Below, piece by piece: positions 1 through 10,826 of a stretch of 64,000 nucleotides of DNA. How positions within the stretch are numbered: the stretch's first letter is position 1; each line of letters opens with the position of its first letter. The translations under genes were made by a program, and so were the position numbers. The notes under the pieces are model-generated. The model was not told where the DNA came from, ran no database searches, and saw only the letters and a list, made by a program, of their open reading frames with translations. The DNA is from Symsagittifera roscoffensis (Eukaryota > Xenacoelomorpha > Acoela > Convolutidae): NCBI RefSeq assembly GCF_963678635.1, contig NW_026971211.1, positions 1 to 64,000 on the forward strand, given 5' to 3'.

Positions 1-1890
1 GAACAAAATTTCCTTAGAAACGGTACTGATATTTTCGTTTTCATCACGACCGACCAAAACTGATGTTTTGGGGGCAAATTGGTTTTCCAATTTCGCAGAT
101 GAAGTCCAAATGTATTTGCAATGGGACAAATATCCAGCATGACAAAATTCATAACAATACAAATTTTTATTTGTTAAAAAACAGGTGCGAGAGGGGCGGT
201 AAAACAGCCAACGAAAAACATGTTATTATAAATGTAGATTGGTGGGGTGCGCCGAGCGGAATGACCAGAGAGTAAAAATGGTTCAAAGAGCAAAACGAAC
301 TAATTATCTATCTATCACTACAATTAGTTGTCATTTTTTCGCACCGCTATTAAACATTCGAAGATTTATTATGCTATGCGGAAAGCGTAGCACAGTTTAT
401 TTATGCGTTGCGAAATAATCTGCATTCAAAATTGTTTCAGCTTCAAGTAGGCCTGCTAGTTGGCCTGCTAGTTGGTCAAATTAATTGGGTTAGGGCTGAA
501 ATTTCAACGCAGCGCAATATTAGGACGGCTGGAGAACCAAAAAACAGTCAATCACTAGTCAAACTGCCCTGCCCAGGTTGAAGTTCCACCGTTAATTATC
601 GCTTTTTCTGTAGTATCCCTGTGATGGCAATTTTCCAGCGCTGGTTCATGTATAATTCAAAGTTTTTTGCATAGCTGAACCTGCGATATGTCAGAGTTAG
701 TTCAGTAATGACTCCGTAGAAAATCAACGCTAACACCTATGAAACTTTAACTCATTCTAGTAGCTTTCAAAGGAAAGTCTTAGTTGATAAGCCGTTCAAA
801 TTGAGTATATCTGTGGCTTGATGGCAAACAGGTAGCATACATGTCTACAAAGCTGTTAGATGCGCTGTTACAAATCTGTCTACAAAGCTGTTACATTTTC
901 ATTGTGAGCTCAACCCTGGTGTAGAAAAATTGAGATCATTTACATAGCAGTCTGAAGAAGTAAGCTTTCCGTCTGATATAAGAGAAGACCTGTTCTTCTA
1001 ATAGATGATTCTTCTAATTGGGCAAAAATTCTTAACAATTTGCTCCTAGTGAGCGACCGAATGCTACAAGTGGCGTCCGCATGGTGGAGAGATCGAATGA
1101 TGGAAATTTATTTTCAGTTAACCACAGCCAATCATAATTTAAAACGAAATTGCAAAAACCTCAAAATCAGCGAATAAGTCTAGCTCGCTAAAGCTTTCTT
1201 CTAAAACTTATTGTGATTTTAGCCGATTGCAGATATATGAATATTCAAACACTGCTAGATTAAAGACATCTGGGAAAAAGTTACTTATATTCAGAGATAC
1301 AGTTTAACAAAGTTTGAAAACAAAACACCCAATTCGTTCTATCTGCAAAGACTCTGCATGCTATAATTAATTTTCTGCTAACCTTGATTTCAGTTCAATA
1401 GAAAAATTTATCAGCAAAAACGAACGTCTACTGATTCTGGTTGGTTGAAACTTTTCCATCATTAGGTCCCTCCATCATGAGAATACTCCCCTCCGCTAAA
1501 AATTAAAAATTAAAACCACGATAATCCGTCAGATTCTGTTTGTTTGGATATTGAGCTAGATCTTCTCTTGAACTATTCTTCTCTTCAACTGATCGCCATA
1601 AAGTTCCAAGATCATGATAATTTTTTTAGAAAGAAAGCAACCTAAGCCAGTTGAAAAAATGCTAACGCATTCAAAGGCATTTCCTTACACTGTGGGATAA
1701 CATCAAAATTTCTGCCAAAATTCAAAATTTCTTGCTAAGTAATTTTCATAATGCTTTATCTACAGGTCAGGTCATTAATGAATTTTCTGTTATAAGAAAA
1801 GTACATATGTATAACTGGACGAAAAAACTAAAATCTAGATTAGCATAAAATTGAGTTGAAAAAAAAAAACGAAAACTAAGACTTGAGCAT
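1..1890. other. Non-coding AT-rich DNA, no gene seen
   Basis: No convincing coding region or known repeat is seen. Small structures include a near-perfect hairpin around 372-393 (TGCTATGCG with GCGTAGCA), a 13-bp direct duplication near 450-475 (GGCCTGCTAGTTG twice) and an imperfect 33-bp direct repeat near 842-895. Further 3' exons of the minus-strand CUB-like gene could lie here, but none could be identified. A short plus-strand ORF at 63-275 has no recognisable features and is treated as chance. Confidence 0.5.
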
Positions 1891-2091
1891 CACATGAACC
1901 CACTATTTCGGCAATAGCTTTGAATCCGTCCCCACCCGCCGCCACTTGATTGATCGATCCCTGCTCCACCTCGAGTTTGTACCTGTTGTAGCTGATATCA
2001 TTTTTGGGGTAGAAAAACATCACACAGAACTCCTCATCTTTCCCATTTTTAGAAACTGCCTCCAATTCACCCCCTGCCAATTCAGGGAAAT
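1890..2091 (-). CDS. CUB-like secreted protein, second exon
   Basis: A minus-strand open frame preceded by a pyrimidine-rich tract and AG (TTTTTTTCCAG, acceptor at 2092-2093). The previous exon ends with one base of a codon and this exon begins with two, so the frame is kept and the joint codon is GAT. The peptide has the look of the second half of a CUB domain: a cysteine followed by hydrophobic strands (EEFCVMFFYP) and a Gly-rich loop. The 3' limit is uncertain. The frame stays open to 1835, with a GTGGGT donor-like site near 1900 and another GT shortly after. The intervening intron is about 805 bp and holds a MITE. Confidence 0.55.
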
Positions 2092-2717
2092 CTGGAAAAA
2101 AATCATGCTGTTCAAAACGGGATCTAAACCTAAGCAGTGGTGAATTGGGGATGCCAATTTTTGAGACTTTTGACTATTTTTTTAATCCTTTGTAGTTTTT
2201 TTTTCGAAATATCCTCAAATTCTGAGCAATTTTTTGTGCAGTGAGCTGAACCGTAGATATCTTGAGAAAATGCCTTTTTGAATCTTTTGATAGGAAAACT
2301 GCAATTTTTGGACGCGACTTCACCGTAAATTAATTCACAATTGGGCACCAGGGCACATATAGAAAAATCAAAGTTCAAACAAATAGAAACTGAAGAAGAT
2401 GAAAATTGATGCATAGGCGTTTGACAAGGTTCACTACGAGACTTTTGTCTGTACCTCTTAACAGGAGCTTTCATTTCTATCATATTTTTCAAATATGTAT
2501 GAGAACTTTCAGTGATATGTCAACACTGCTGGGTAAAAAGTTATTTTCGTAAAATCTTTCTAACTTGCAGGGGAGGGGTAGTAATCCACTTTACTTCGCC
2601 CTCTTTTGTTTTTTCTGTTTTCTCGACGTGTAGTAATGGTGAGCAAACATATTAGCACAAGAAGCAAAAAAGACCACAAACATATTAATTAGCTTGACAT
2701 GAAAAAAAAACACATTA

Positions 2718-2876
2718 GTTACAATCCCCCCTTTCATTAAAGAGGGAAGATTTTTCTACCAATCAGAGTGCTGCAAATTTCGAATTCTCAATACAAGCTT
2801 CAGAGCTACTTTACTTTATTTTTATAGAGATGGAGATTCTTTTGTAGATACCATAGGGGAAGGGGGAGATTGTTAA
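2718..2876. mobile_element. MITE-like element, family M1, copy 1
   Basis: About 159 bp with terminal inverted repeats TTACAATCCCCCCTTT and AGGGGGAGATTGTTAA (one is the near reverse complement of the other). It has no coding capacity. The interior carries ACCAATCAGAGTGCTGCAA, which recurs in the copies at 13443-13603 and 13691-13822. It sits in the intron of the CUB-like gene about 20 bp from the splice donor. The class of transposase that moved it is unknown. Confidence 0.6.
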
Positions 2877-2897
2877 GAAGAGACCCTACTTGTTACC

Positions 2898-3321
2898 TGT
2901 CATTGCAGAGCAGCTCTGATCAGTTGAGCTTGGATAGATGTCAATCACATCTCCCGGACCCTCGTCAAAGAAACTCAAAATTTGTAACAACTCAAAAGTG
3001 TAGAATGTTCCGGACTTCAAACCATCCATTTTAATAGTGATGTTGTCGGAACTTTCGTCTGATCTATCTACAGCATAGTAGCCATAGTTAGGAGTCAAGA
3101 GTCCTTTCACGTTGAATGGAGTGATATGGCCTGACCGTCTCGATCGCCGAAATGTTGGGGAGAAATTTTCTATCAACTTGCAGACGAAGGAGTTGGCTGA
3201 TATCGAAGTGGCAGGTTTTAACAGAGGTGGCACGGGGATGCTGGCACGTACTAAAATAGAGAAGATGTACAGACAAATCAGCAAAAAAAAGCCGAACAAA
3301 ATGCTGTGTACCCGTAGTCAT
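2898..3321 (-). CDS. CUB-like secreted protein, first visible exon
   Basis: The open frame on the minus strand begins with a hydrophobic signal-peptide-like stretch and then shows a CUB-like core: a TPNYG motif, alternating beta-strand-like residues, and a FFDEGPGDVIDIYPS segment that matches the calcium-site/strand region of CUB domains. Cysteines lie before and after the core. CUB domains are extracellular modules, so the product is probably secreted. The exon can be ended at 2897/2898 by a GTAAC donor. The next exon (2091 downward) has the matching acceptor and phase. The expected ATG at 3319-3321 is in another frame, offset by a T8 run (see finding). The fold assignment is by eye; no specific orthologue is recognised. 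Confidence 0.6.
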
Positions 3322-3327
3322 TCATAA

Positions 3328-3849
3328 AAAACTTGAAAATTATTTTTTTTCTTTTATCATCCATTTTTAGTGTCGTATTTTTTGTGCGCAGTATGATGAC
3401 AGAGAGAACTATATGAACTCGTAGAAAGTTTGTGAATTAAGCATAAACGATAACAGCTGTATTCGAACAATAAATACCAAATAAAAATGTTGAAACCTTT
3501 CTACAACTGTTCTATTTTTTTTCTGCAGAATAATTTTTTGATTGCTTAAACTGATTTGCGGTCTATCGTTTTCACACGTCTGTTTTCACTATTTTCAAGG
3601 AGCAGTTTTTAACATTGTTTTTGCTCACGTGTGTTGAAAATAGAACAAAAAACTGACCAGTCAATTCTAAAACAAATTATAAAGTCTGGCACTTCACATT
3701 GGCTGTACGAAATGTAAGAAAACTTTATTATCGAATTTCATGAAAAGTTTAAAATTAAGCAGTTTACAAACTCAACCATTTTAAGACGTAACAAGAATAG
3801 CCGTTGCTGTGAAAGCACCATAGAAATTTTCTACTCCGGGACATTCTAT
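3328..3849. other. Intergenic region upstream of CUB-like gene
   Basis: AT-rich DNA between the 5' end of the minus-strand CUB-like gene and the duplicated flank of the Ty3/Gypsy locus. It should hold the promoter of the CUB-like gene, but no clear TATA element or other site could be fixed. Confidence 0.35.
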
Positions 3850-4224
3850 ACTTTTTTGTTCGTTCTGTTGAGCGCATCTGAACGAAAATCAATTTAGAAA
3901 AAAATTAGAATTAAGAGAAAACAACGCATATATGACAATGGTTTCCATCAACAATTTAATCGAAAAACAAAAAATCAAACAAAAAAATTGTAATTTTTCA
4001 ATCACTTCGCAGAATTTTGTGGGTTTTTTAATGATTCATTTGTGTCCAAGAAGGCGCTAGAAGACGCTTCAAAAACTAATATCTTGAGTAAAACAAAACT
4101 GTTGCGTTTTATTTTGCATATCATAAGCTGGCTCGCTCGCTCGTTTTATTTGCTCGAAGATGGACAAAAAAGTTTAAACCGGTTTTCTCAACATTGCGGA
4201 GGTTTTTAAAAAGGTTTAATGAGG

Positions 4225-4436
4225 TGTCATATAGTGTTCATTTAGTTCAGGAGAGTCTAACTTACAGCCATCAATCAACTGTCAATCGTGGTGCTAATGA
4301 GTCTGTTAGCAGGTGTTGTCCTTGGCATAGTCTGTCACCCTTGGTCGACCTCTAGTGTTACTCTTAATGTTAACTTTGTGAGATCAAGTTGCTTATCATT
4401 TGGAATTTACATATTGGACAATCAATCTTTTCAACA
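4225..4436 (+). repeat. LTR of Ty3/Gypsy element A (duplicate copy)
   Basis: A 212-bp LTR starting TGTCATATAG and ending TTTTCAACA. It is nearly the same as the LTRs at 7030-7241 and 12881-13092. It is followed directly by TGGCGCAGTCAGCAG, a primer-binding-site-like sequence. Confidence 0.85.
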
Positions 4437-4807
4437 TGGCGCAGTCAGCAGTCACAAGTGGGAAGAAGAATCCACTTGGTATAATCGGATTCTGGCGAGC
4501 AAAATGCGTTGAGCCACCAGTGCTATTGGAGTTCTGGATGAACAGATTTCAATGGGGGATGCTGGCAAAGCATTCGATTAACCCGAAAAACTACTACTTC
4601 GCAGCATATTTTACGGAAGCTCAGGTCAACGATCTACATGGGGAAGTTGTCGGGACGAACCGACTAGAATCAGAGCAAACACTCAATTCCAACTTGTACC
4701 TGTGCCAGGGCGAAAAAGGACAGGACGAGCTACACAAAAGAAGACCACACCTAGACCTATCAACGATTCGCTATCCAAGAATGTTGGACGTAAAACAGAA
4801 CCAATAG
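4436..4807 (+). pseudogene. gag: Gag N-terminal fragment, element A
   Basis: The reading frame starts at an ATG made from the last base of the LTR and the first two of the primer-binding site (MAQSAVTSGKK). It stays open for about 118 gag codons, then runs over a deletion junction at 4790 into unrelated pol sequence and stops at 4805-4807. It aligns well with the gag of element B (7241 onward), which is frameshifted in the same region, so copy 1 preserves the better N-terminus. It contains an FWRAKCVEPP.LLEFWMNRF segment. The nucleocapsid, protease and most of RT are missing through the deletion. Confidence 0.75.
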
Positions 4808-6647
4808 AAGCGCTGACGCCACCGCGGACTTTAACGCAATTAAAATTGTTTATGGGGTCAATCCACAGCAATCATAAGTATTTGCTGGCTTTAGCTGAAT
4901 CGTCGTAGACGTTACGGCCGTTACTAAGTAAAAGTAATGAATGTATTTGGACGCCAGAAAGCCAGAATGCATTTGAAAATCTGAAGAAACAAGTGTCCAT
5001 CAATGTTGAACTGCGACATTTTGATATCCACAAGGATATTTGAACCGGGTGCGATGCGAGCCAGAACGGTTTAGGTGCCGTACTCGAGCATTTAGGACCG
5101 GAAGGGTGGAGACCGATTTCATTTTCCTCACGATATCTAAATGAGGCGGAGAAGAAATATTCAAAAAGCGAATTAGAAATGTTGACAGTAGTATGGGGGG
5201 CTGAATATTTCCTTAATATATACTGGGAAAAATTTTTATAACAGTGACAGATCACAAAGCGCTAATCTCTTTTTTAAACGGCAATAATAAGAAAAACAAG
5301 ACAATTTTCAGCCGCTTAACGCGTTGGTTGGACTGATTTATCCCAAATGCTTTTCAAGTAGAACATAAACCAGGGAAAAAGTTGGGCGGGCGGATTTTTT
5401 ATCACGACATCCAAGTAAAGAAGCAACGCCAATTAGTACGTATGATAATATTTTTACAGTAGCGAAAATAAATGTAATACGTACCGCTCTTGGGTTTGGT
5501 AAAAGTATTGCATCCAGGGGATCAAATACATGCAATAATATATCCAAGGGACAGCATATCAAAGCGAAAAATAAACAATCTATAAATAGATTGGAATTTT
5601 CGTCACGAGATCAGCCGGTAGAGGGCGGGAAGTCATGCGAGCGAGAACCAACAAATCAGAATCGAACACATGGCTTAAGCCAACAGCTACGCAATTTACG
5701 CAGAAATTTAGTCGGTGCTTTTACTCAATCGAAGGAAAGTTGTTTCAAATTATCAAATTCAAAAAGTCTCAATTCAAAAACTCAAATAAAAAATGCAGAA
5801 AATCTTAAAACAACACCCAAGCTTAGACAGTAGCAGTGACGAAAGAGAAGAATTATCACCGGGTTCAAACTTAGAAGCAATCACAAAAGAAACAAAATCA
5901 GTCAAAACAAACATTACCCTATCGTTACCATCGGCATTCAAAGACGAGACAATCCCAACAGTGGACCCGAATTTGGTATGAATGTCAATTTTACCCCATA
6001 ATTACAAAAATTGTAAGCAAGATTACCTCACTTCCCGATTTGTTCAACTTAAAATTTATAGTCAAATTAAATTTCTGAACCCCAAAATAGCGCGATTAGA
6101 GACTTAATAGTTTCGAAAAACCCAAAAATCCACGACAAAGTTACCGCTATGAGCCGCTATTACTCCCAATTCGTTAATTATTTCTACTTAAAGGAAATGC
6201 TGTTTGGATGGACGAAAAACTCGTGATACCGATGAACATCGAAATTGCAATTAACAATAGAATCCACGCTTTCCACCACGGAAAGACCAATATTTTGATG
6301 CCGCAAAAGACTTCTGGTATCCCTACATTTACCGGTCAATAGCCTCAATAGCCGAGGACTGCCCAGTATGCACCGCCGCCGGTAAGAACTTGAAACCCAT
6401 TTTAAATAAGAATCAGCTTGGAAATATACCTGAACCGAAGCAACCCAACGAATCAGTTCAACTTGATTTTTGGGGCCCCAATAGCTATTTAAATTATTCC
6501 CAGAAATACGTGTTAGTGGCAGTCGATCGGTTCTCTCGTTTGCCACCGGCGATGGTCTGTGAAAATAACCTGTTTGATAAAACAATGAAATTTTTGAAAA
6601 GTTATATATTAAACCACGGGGTGCCAAGAAAGATTCACGTGAACCAG
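4791..6647 (+). pseudogene. pol: Pol fragment (RT tail, RNase H, linker, integrase part), element A
   Basis: This stretch matches 9570-11430 of element B. In order it shows the end of the RT region, RNase H (a TVTDHKAL motif near 5245), the Ser/Asn-rich linker (5591-5981, broken by a frameshift) and the first part of integrase up to the second catalytic motif. Several stops and indels interrupt it: TGA in the RNase H segment near 5041, TGA near 5335 and a frameshift near 5800. It ends at the tandem-duplication breakpoint at 6647. It is not functional. Confidence 0.8.
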
Positions 6648-7029
6648 TATTTTAGACTTTTTCGTTCGTTCTGTTGAGCGCATCTGAACGAAAATCAATT
6701 TAAAAAAAAATGAAATTTAAGAGAAAACAACGCATATCTGACAATGGTTTCCATCAAAAATTTAATCGAAAAACGTAAAATCAAACAAAAAAATTGTAAT
6801 TTTCAATCATTTTGCAGAATTTTTTGGGTTTTGTAATGATTCATTTGTGTCAAAGAAGGCGCTAGAAGACGCTTCAAAAACTAATATCTTGAGTAAAACA
6901 AAACTGTTGCGTTTTATTTTGCATACCATAAGCTGGCTCGCTCGCTCGTTTTATTTGCTCAAAGATGGACAAAAAAGTTTAAGCCGGTTTTCTCAACATT
7001 GCGGAGGTTTTTAAAAATGTTTAATGAGG

Positions 7030-7241
7030 TGTCATATAGTGTTCATTTAGTTCAGGAGAGTCTAACTTACAGCCATCAATCAACTGTCAGTCGTGGTGCT
7101 AATGAGTCTGTTAGCCGGTGCTGTCCTTGGCGTAGTCTGTCACCCTTGGTCGACCTCTAGTGTTACTCTTATTGTTAACTTTGTGAGATCAAGTTGCATA
7201 TCATTTGGAATTTAAAGATTGGACCATCAATCTTTTCAACA
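7030..7241 (+). repeat. 5' LTR of element B
   Basis: 212 bp, TGTCATATAG to TTTTCAACA, with the same ends as the copies at 4225 and 12881. The 5' target duplication GAGG immediately precedes it. Confidence 0.9.
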
Positions 7242-8236
7242 TGGCGCAGTCAGCAGTCACAAGTGATAAGAAAATCCATTGGTACCACCGGATTCTGGCG
7301 AGCAAAATGCGTTGAGCCACCAATGCTATTGGAGTTCTGGATGAACAGATTTCAATGGGGGATACTGGCAAAGCACTTGATTAACCCGAAAACTACTACT
7401 TCGCAGCAAATTTTACGGAAGCTCAGGTCAACGATCTACCAGGGGAAGTCGTCCGGAAGAACCGACTAGAATCAGAGCAAACACTCATTTCCAACTTGTA
7501 CCTGTGCCTGGGTGAAAAAGGACAGGACGAGCTACACAAAAGACGACCACACCTAGACCTATCAACGATTCGCTATCCAAGAATGTTGGACGCACTGGAA
7601 ACCAAATTCAAAAATGAAAGAAACGAGACTTACAAGACATTCCATCTTGTCTCTCGAAAACAGTTGATCAATGAAAGTCTGGAGTAGTTCCGCTCTGTTC
7701 TAAGCGGACTGGCGGCCCCATGCAATTTTGGAACGTTGGAATATCGTATCCTCAGGGACGTATTCATCGTAAATATGAATAACCGCGAAGCACAAAAGGA
7801 ATTGTGCAGATCAACCAAAACACCAGAGGAGGTCTATAAGATCGCCCTCTCGTACGAGCGAGGCAATAAGTATGCGACATCTTACGTGGCAACCTCAGCC
7901 GGGGGACCCACGGGAACCCAGGGATCATCATCAGGGGTGGAATCCAAATCAAAACAGAACCGGTGGGGACTTTACGAGGAGGATTTCGCAACAACCGTGC
8001 AAGGGGCAGAGGCACATACCAGGGACGAGACTCAAACCGGGGGGAGGGGAATCTGCTCCAAAACAATCGATGCTACAACTGCGACCAACCAAATTTTACA
8101 CGAGAACATTTGGATAGATGCCCAGCGAAAGGAACCATGTTTAATTTTTGCCGTAAAAGTGGACATTTCGAACGTACCTGTAGGGGGAAGCAAGGAAATC
8201 AGCGAAGTCGGGGAGCAGTAGGAATGATTCGTGAAA
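7241..8236 (+). pseudogene. gag: Gag of element B, frameshifted
   Basis: Gag starts at the LTR/primer-site ATG (7241-7243) but is broken within about 12 codons by a 2-nt deletion relative to copy A, and again near 7390. Open pieces are 7496-7687 (ends at a TAG), 7736 to about 7960, and 7963 onward. The nucleocapsid has an Arg/Gly-rich stretch, then CYNC with downstream His and Cys (8071-8121) and a second knuckle at 8140-8181. In the second knuckle the first cysteine is replaced by Phe (TTT for TGT), leaving FNFC..SGHFERTC. Zinc knuckles bind the genomic RNA during packaging. This copy cannot make an intact Gag. Confidence 0.8.
7242..7258 (+). promoter_or_regulatory. Primer-binding site, element B
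   Basis: TGGCGCAGTCAGCAG directly follows the LTR. It begins TGG, as expected for pairing with a tRNA CCA end, and resembles the serine-tRNA-type sites used by several insect Gypsy elements. That tRNA identity is inferred, not tested. Confidence 0.6.
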
Positions 8237-8730
8237 ATGCCGACGATACACATCTGAAGAAGTCGGAGGATGAGGAAGCGTCCCAACACGCAAGTTCCAT
8301 CGGATGGCTAATTAAGAATTCAGTAGTACATTCGTGGGATTCAAGCAGTTTAGATGGGGACTACATAGTAATGGCAAAAAAAAACAAACAATTCACGGAG
8401 TTAAAAGTCTTTGGGGCACAGCTGCCGATTGGAATAAATGGGAAGTCTACTCGGGTGTGGATCGACAGCGGGTTTCCAATCTCAATTTTCACCATCGGGG
8501 AACTGAGAAGAACCTTTGGAGCTACGGGAATGAAACTGGACGCTCTCTCGAACGAAGATAATGCATTTCGGGATTATGGAAACAATCCGTTAGAAGTGAT
8601 CGGAACAATGGCTGTCTTTTTGGAATCCAATGGCTGGAAGATAAACGCGATGATAAAAGTCATCGGAAGTAACCGCCCATCTATAATTGGAAGAGACCTG
8701 ATGCCTCAACTAGGCTTACAGTTGGTGTAA
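8237..8730 (+). pseudogene. pro: Retropepsin-type protease region, element B
   Basis: In frame with the nucleocapsid piece (open 7963-8730). It contains the aspartic protease motif IDSG at 8461-8472, followed by the Phe-Pro-Ile-Ser-Ile segment, and ends with an IIGRDLMPQLGLQL motif typical of the C-terminal part of Gypsy proteases. Two such subunits would form the active dimer that cuts Gag-Pol. Here the domain itself is open, but it is followed by a TAA at 8728-8730. Confidence 0.75.
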
Positions 8731-8893
8731 CAAACACCAGAGGACCAGATAATGTCCATTGAGGAGGAGGACAAGGAGGCATCGCGGCAAGATGGGGAGC
8801 TGGACTCTTGGCAAACTAACTTCAGTAAGCAGTTTTCAAATCTTTTTAACAGGATTGCGAAAATAAGAAATTATATAGTGCAAGCAGAATATA

Positions 8894-9690
8894 GTGCAAG
8901 CAGAATATAGTGCAAGCAGAAATAGTGCAAGAAAGAAAGTGGATAAGGAAATCGATAAACTACTGAAACAAGGTCACATTGAAAAGCTAACGGAATGTTC
9001 GCATAAATATTTTGTGTCCCCAATCGTAATAACAGTGAAAAAAGACGGGTCTGTAAAGCTAGCGCTCGAGTCAACGGAACTAAATAAACAAGTACATAAG
9101 AATAAGTACCAAATGCCGAATATTGAAGAATTAATGGACACGGTGGGGCAAACAATCAGCGAGAAGAAACCAGGGGACATATTTTTTTTTACAAATATGG
9201 ACCTAACTTACGCTTACGGCCAATTACTTTTAAGCGCGGAAACAAGCGTACAGTGCAATTTTTCTCTTATCGGAGGTCGGTCGACGGGTTCAAGACCGGG
9301 TTCTATGGTCTAACTACGATGCCAGCTGAATTCCAGCGCGCAATGGATTGTATCTTCTCCGAATACCCAAAGGCGCGTGCGTTTATCGACGACATCTTGG
9401 TAGTAGCCAAGTGAACCGAGGTCGACCATATAGCATTGGTAGAGAAAATTCTTAAAAAACTGGACAGGGAAAATATGTCGCTAAAGTTAACGAAATGCAA
9501 GTTCGCTCAACGGGAGTGCGAGTAGCTAGGCCACAAAATAACATATGCAGGAATATCTCCCTTGGTCCGTAAAACAGAACCAATAGAAGCGCTGACGCCA
9601 CCGCGGACTTTAACGCAATTAAAATCGTTTATGGGGTCAATCCACAGCCTTCATAAGTATTTGCTAGCTTTAGCTGAATCGTCCTAGCCT
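8894..9690 (+). pseudogene. pol: Reverse transcriptase region, element B
   Basis: Recognisable RT blocks include the KKDGS region with a Leu-Ala-Leu-Glu sequence (the expected Asp/Arg changed), the MDLTYAYGQ block carrying the first catalytic Asp, a frameshift near 9285, then FYGLTTMPAEFQRAMD and the catalytic box FIDD at 9382-9393 (a YXDD variant). Stops interrupt the frame at 9412-9414 (TGA) and near 9524 (TAG). An imperfect 18-bp direct repeat (AGTGCAAGCAGAAT) is present three times around 8876-8930, just before the RT. The enzyme would copy the RNA genome into DNA in the cytoplasmic particle. Confidence 0.8.
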
Positions 9691-9799
9691 AGCCGTTACG
9701 GCCATTACTAAGTAAAATTAATGAATGTATTTGGACGCCAGAAAGGCAGAACGCATTTGAAAATCTGAAAAAACAAGTGTCCATCAATGTTGAACTGCG

Positions 9800-10370
9800 A
9801 CATTTTGATATCCACAAGGATATTTGAACCGTGTGCGACGCGAGCCACAACGGTTTAGGTGCCGTACTCGAGCAATTAGGACCGGAAGGGTGGAGGCCGA
9901 TTTCATTTTCCTCACGATATCTAAATGAGGCGGAGAAGAAATATTCGAAAAACGAATTAGAAATGTTGACAGTAGTGTAGGGGGGTTAATATTTCCGTAA
10001 CTACGTACTGGGAAATTTTTTTATAACAGTGACAGATCACAAAGCGCTAGTCTCTCTTTTAAACGACAATAATAAGAAAAACAAGACAATTTTTAGCCGC
10101 TTAACGCGTTGGTTGGACCGATTTATCCCATTTGCTTTTCAAGTAGAACATAAACCAGGGGCAAAATATGGGCGGGCGGATTATTTATCACGAAATCCAA
10201 GTAAAGAAGCAACGCCAATTAGTACGTATGATAAGATTCTTACAGTAGCGAAAATAAACCTAATAGTACCGCTCTTGGGTTTGGTAAAAGTATTGCATCC
10301 AGCAGATCCAATACATGCAATAATATATCCAAGGGATAGCATATCAAAGCGAAAAGTAAACAATGTATAA
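9800..10370 (+). pseudogene. pol: RNase H domain, element B
   Basis: Shows the CDASHNGLGAVLEQ motif (first catalytic Asp), the conserved Glu region (KNELEMLTVV) followed by a TAG, and TVTDHKALVSLL (10030-10065) with the next Asp. The HKPGAKYGRADYLSRNP motif ends the domain. A TGA at about 9826 and the TAG near 9978 break it. RNase H removes the RNA strand after minus-strand DNA synthesis. Confidence 0.8.
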
Positions 10371-10375
10371 ATAGA

Positions 10376-10768
10376 TTGAAATTTTTGTCACGAGATCAGC
10401 CGGTAGAGTGCGGGAAGTCATGCGAGCGAGAATCAACAAATCAGAATCGAACACATGGTTTAAACCAACAGCTGCGCAATTTACGCAGAAGTTTAGTCGG
10501 TGCTAATACTCAATCGAAGCAAAGTTGTTTCAAATTATCAAATTTAAAAATTCACAATTCAAAAACTCAAATAAAAAAACGGCAGAAAATCTTAAAACAA
10601 CCCCCAAGCTTAGACAGTAGCAGTGACGAAAGAGAAGAATTATCACCGAGTTCAAACTTAGAAGCAATCACAAAAGAAACAAAATCAGTCAAAACAAACA
10701 TTACCCTATCGTTACCATCGGCATTCAAAGACGAGACAATCCCAACAGTGGACCCAAATTCGGTATGA
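10376..10768 (+). pseudogene. Pol linker between RNase H and integrase, element B
   Basis: A 131-codon open stretch rich in Ser, Asn, Gln and Lys. It is conserved in copy A (5591-5981), where it carries a frameshift. It contains SLDSSSDEREELSP and a Thr/Lys-rich segment and has no recognised fold. Its position inside pol between RNase H and integrase suggests a tether or the extreme N-terminus of integrase. It is out of frame with its neighbours in this copy. Confidence 0.5.
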
Positions 10769-10826
10769 ATGTCAATTTTACCCCATAATAACAAAAATTG
10801 TAAGTAAGATTACCTCACTTCCCGAT

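Larger units (their letters stand above)
3850..6647 (+). repeat. Tandem segmental duplication, copy 1
   Basis: The host flank at about 3850-4224 (with CGCTAGAAGACGCTTC and GGCTCGCTCGCTCG motifs) recurs at about 6656-7029, each time directly followed by the same 212-bp LTR and gag start. Copy 1 ends abruptly inside integrase at 6647 (after CACGTGAACCAG) and joins straight to the second flank copy. This is a tandem duplication of host flank plus the 5' part of the element, not two independent insertions. Copy 1 later lost 1977 bp (junction 4790/4791, equivalent to 7593-9569 in copy 2) with only a CG microhomology. Confidence 0.85.

Noticed and set aside
2130..2492. 120-codon minus-strand ORF inside the CUB-like gene intron
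   Set aside because: No recognisable domain, low-complexity Lys/Ser composition, and the flanking exons join in phase without it.
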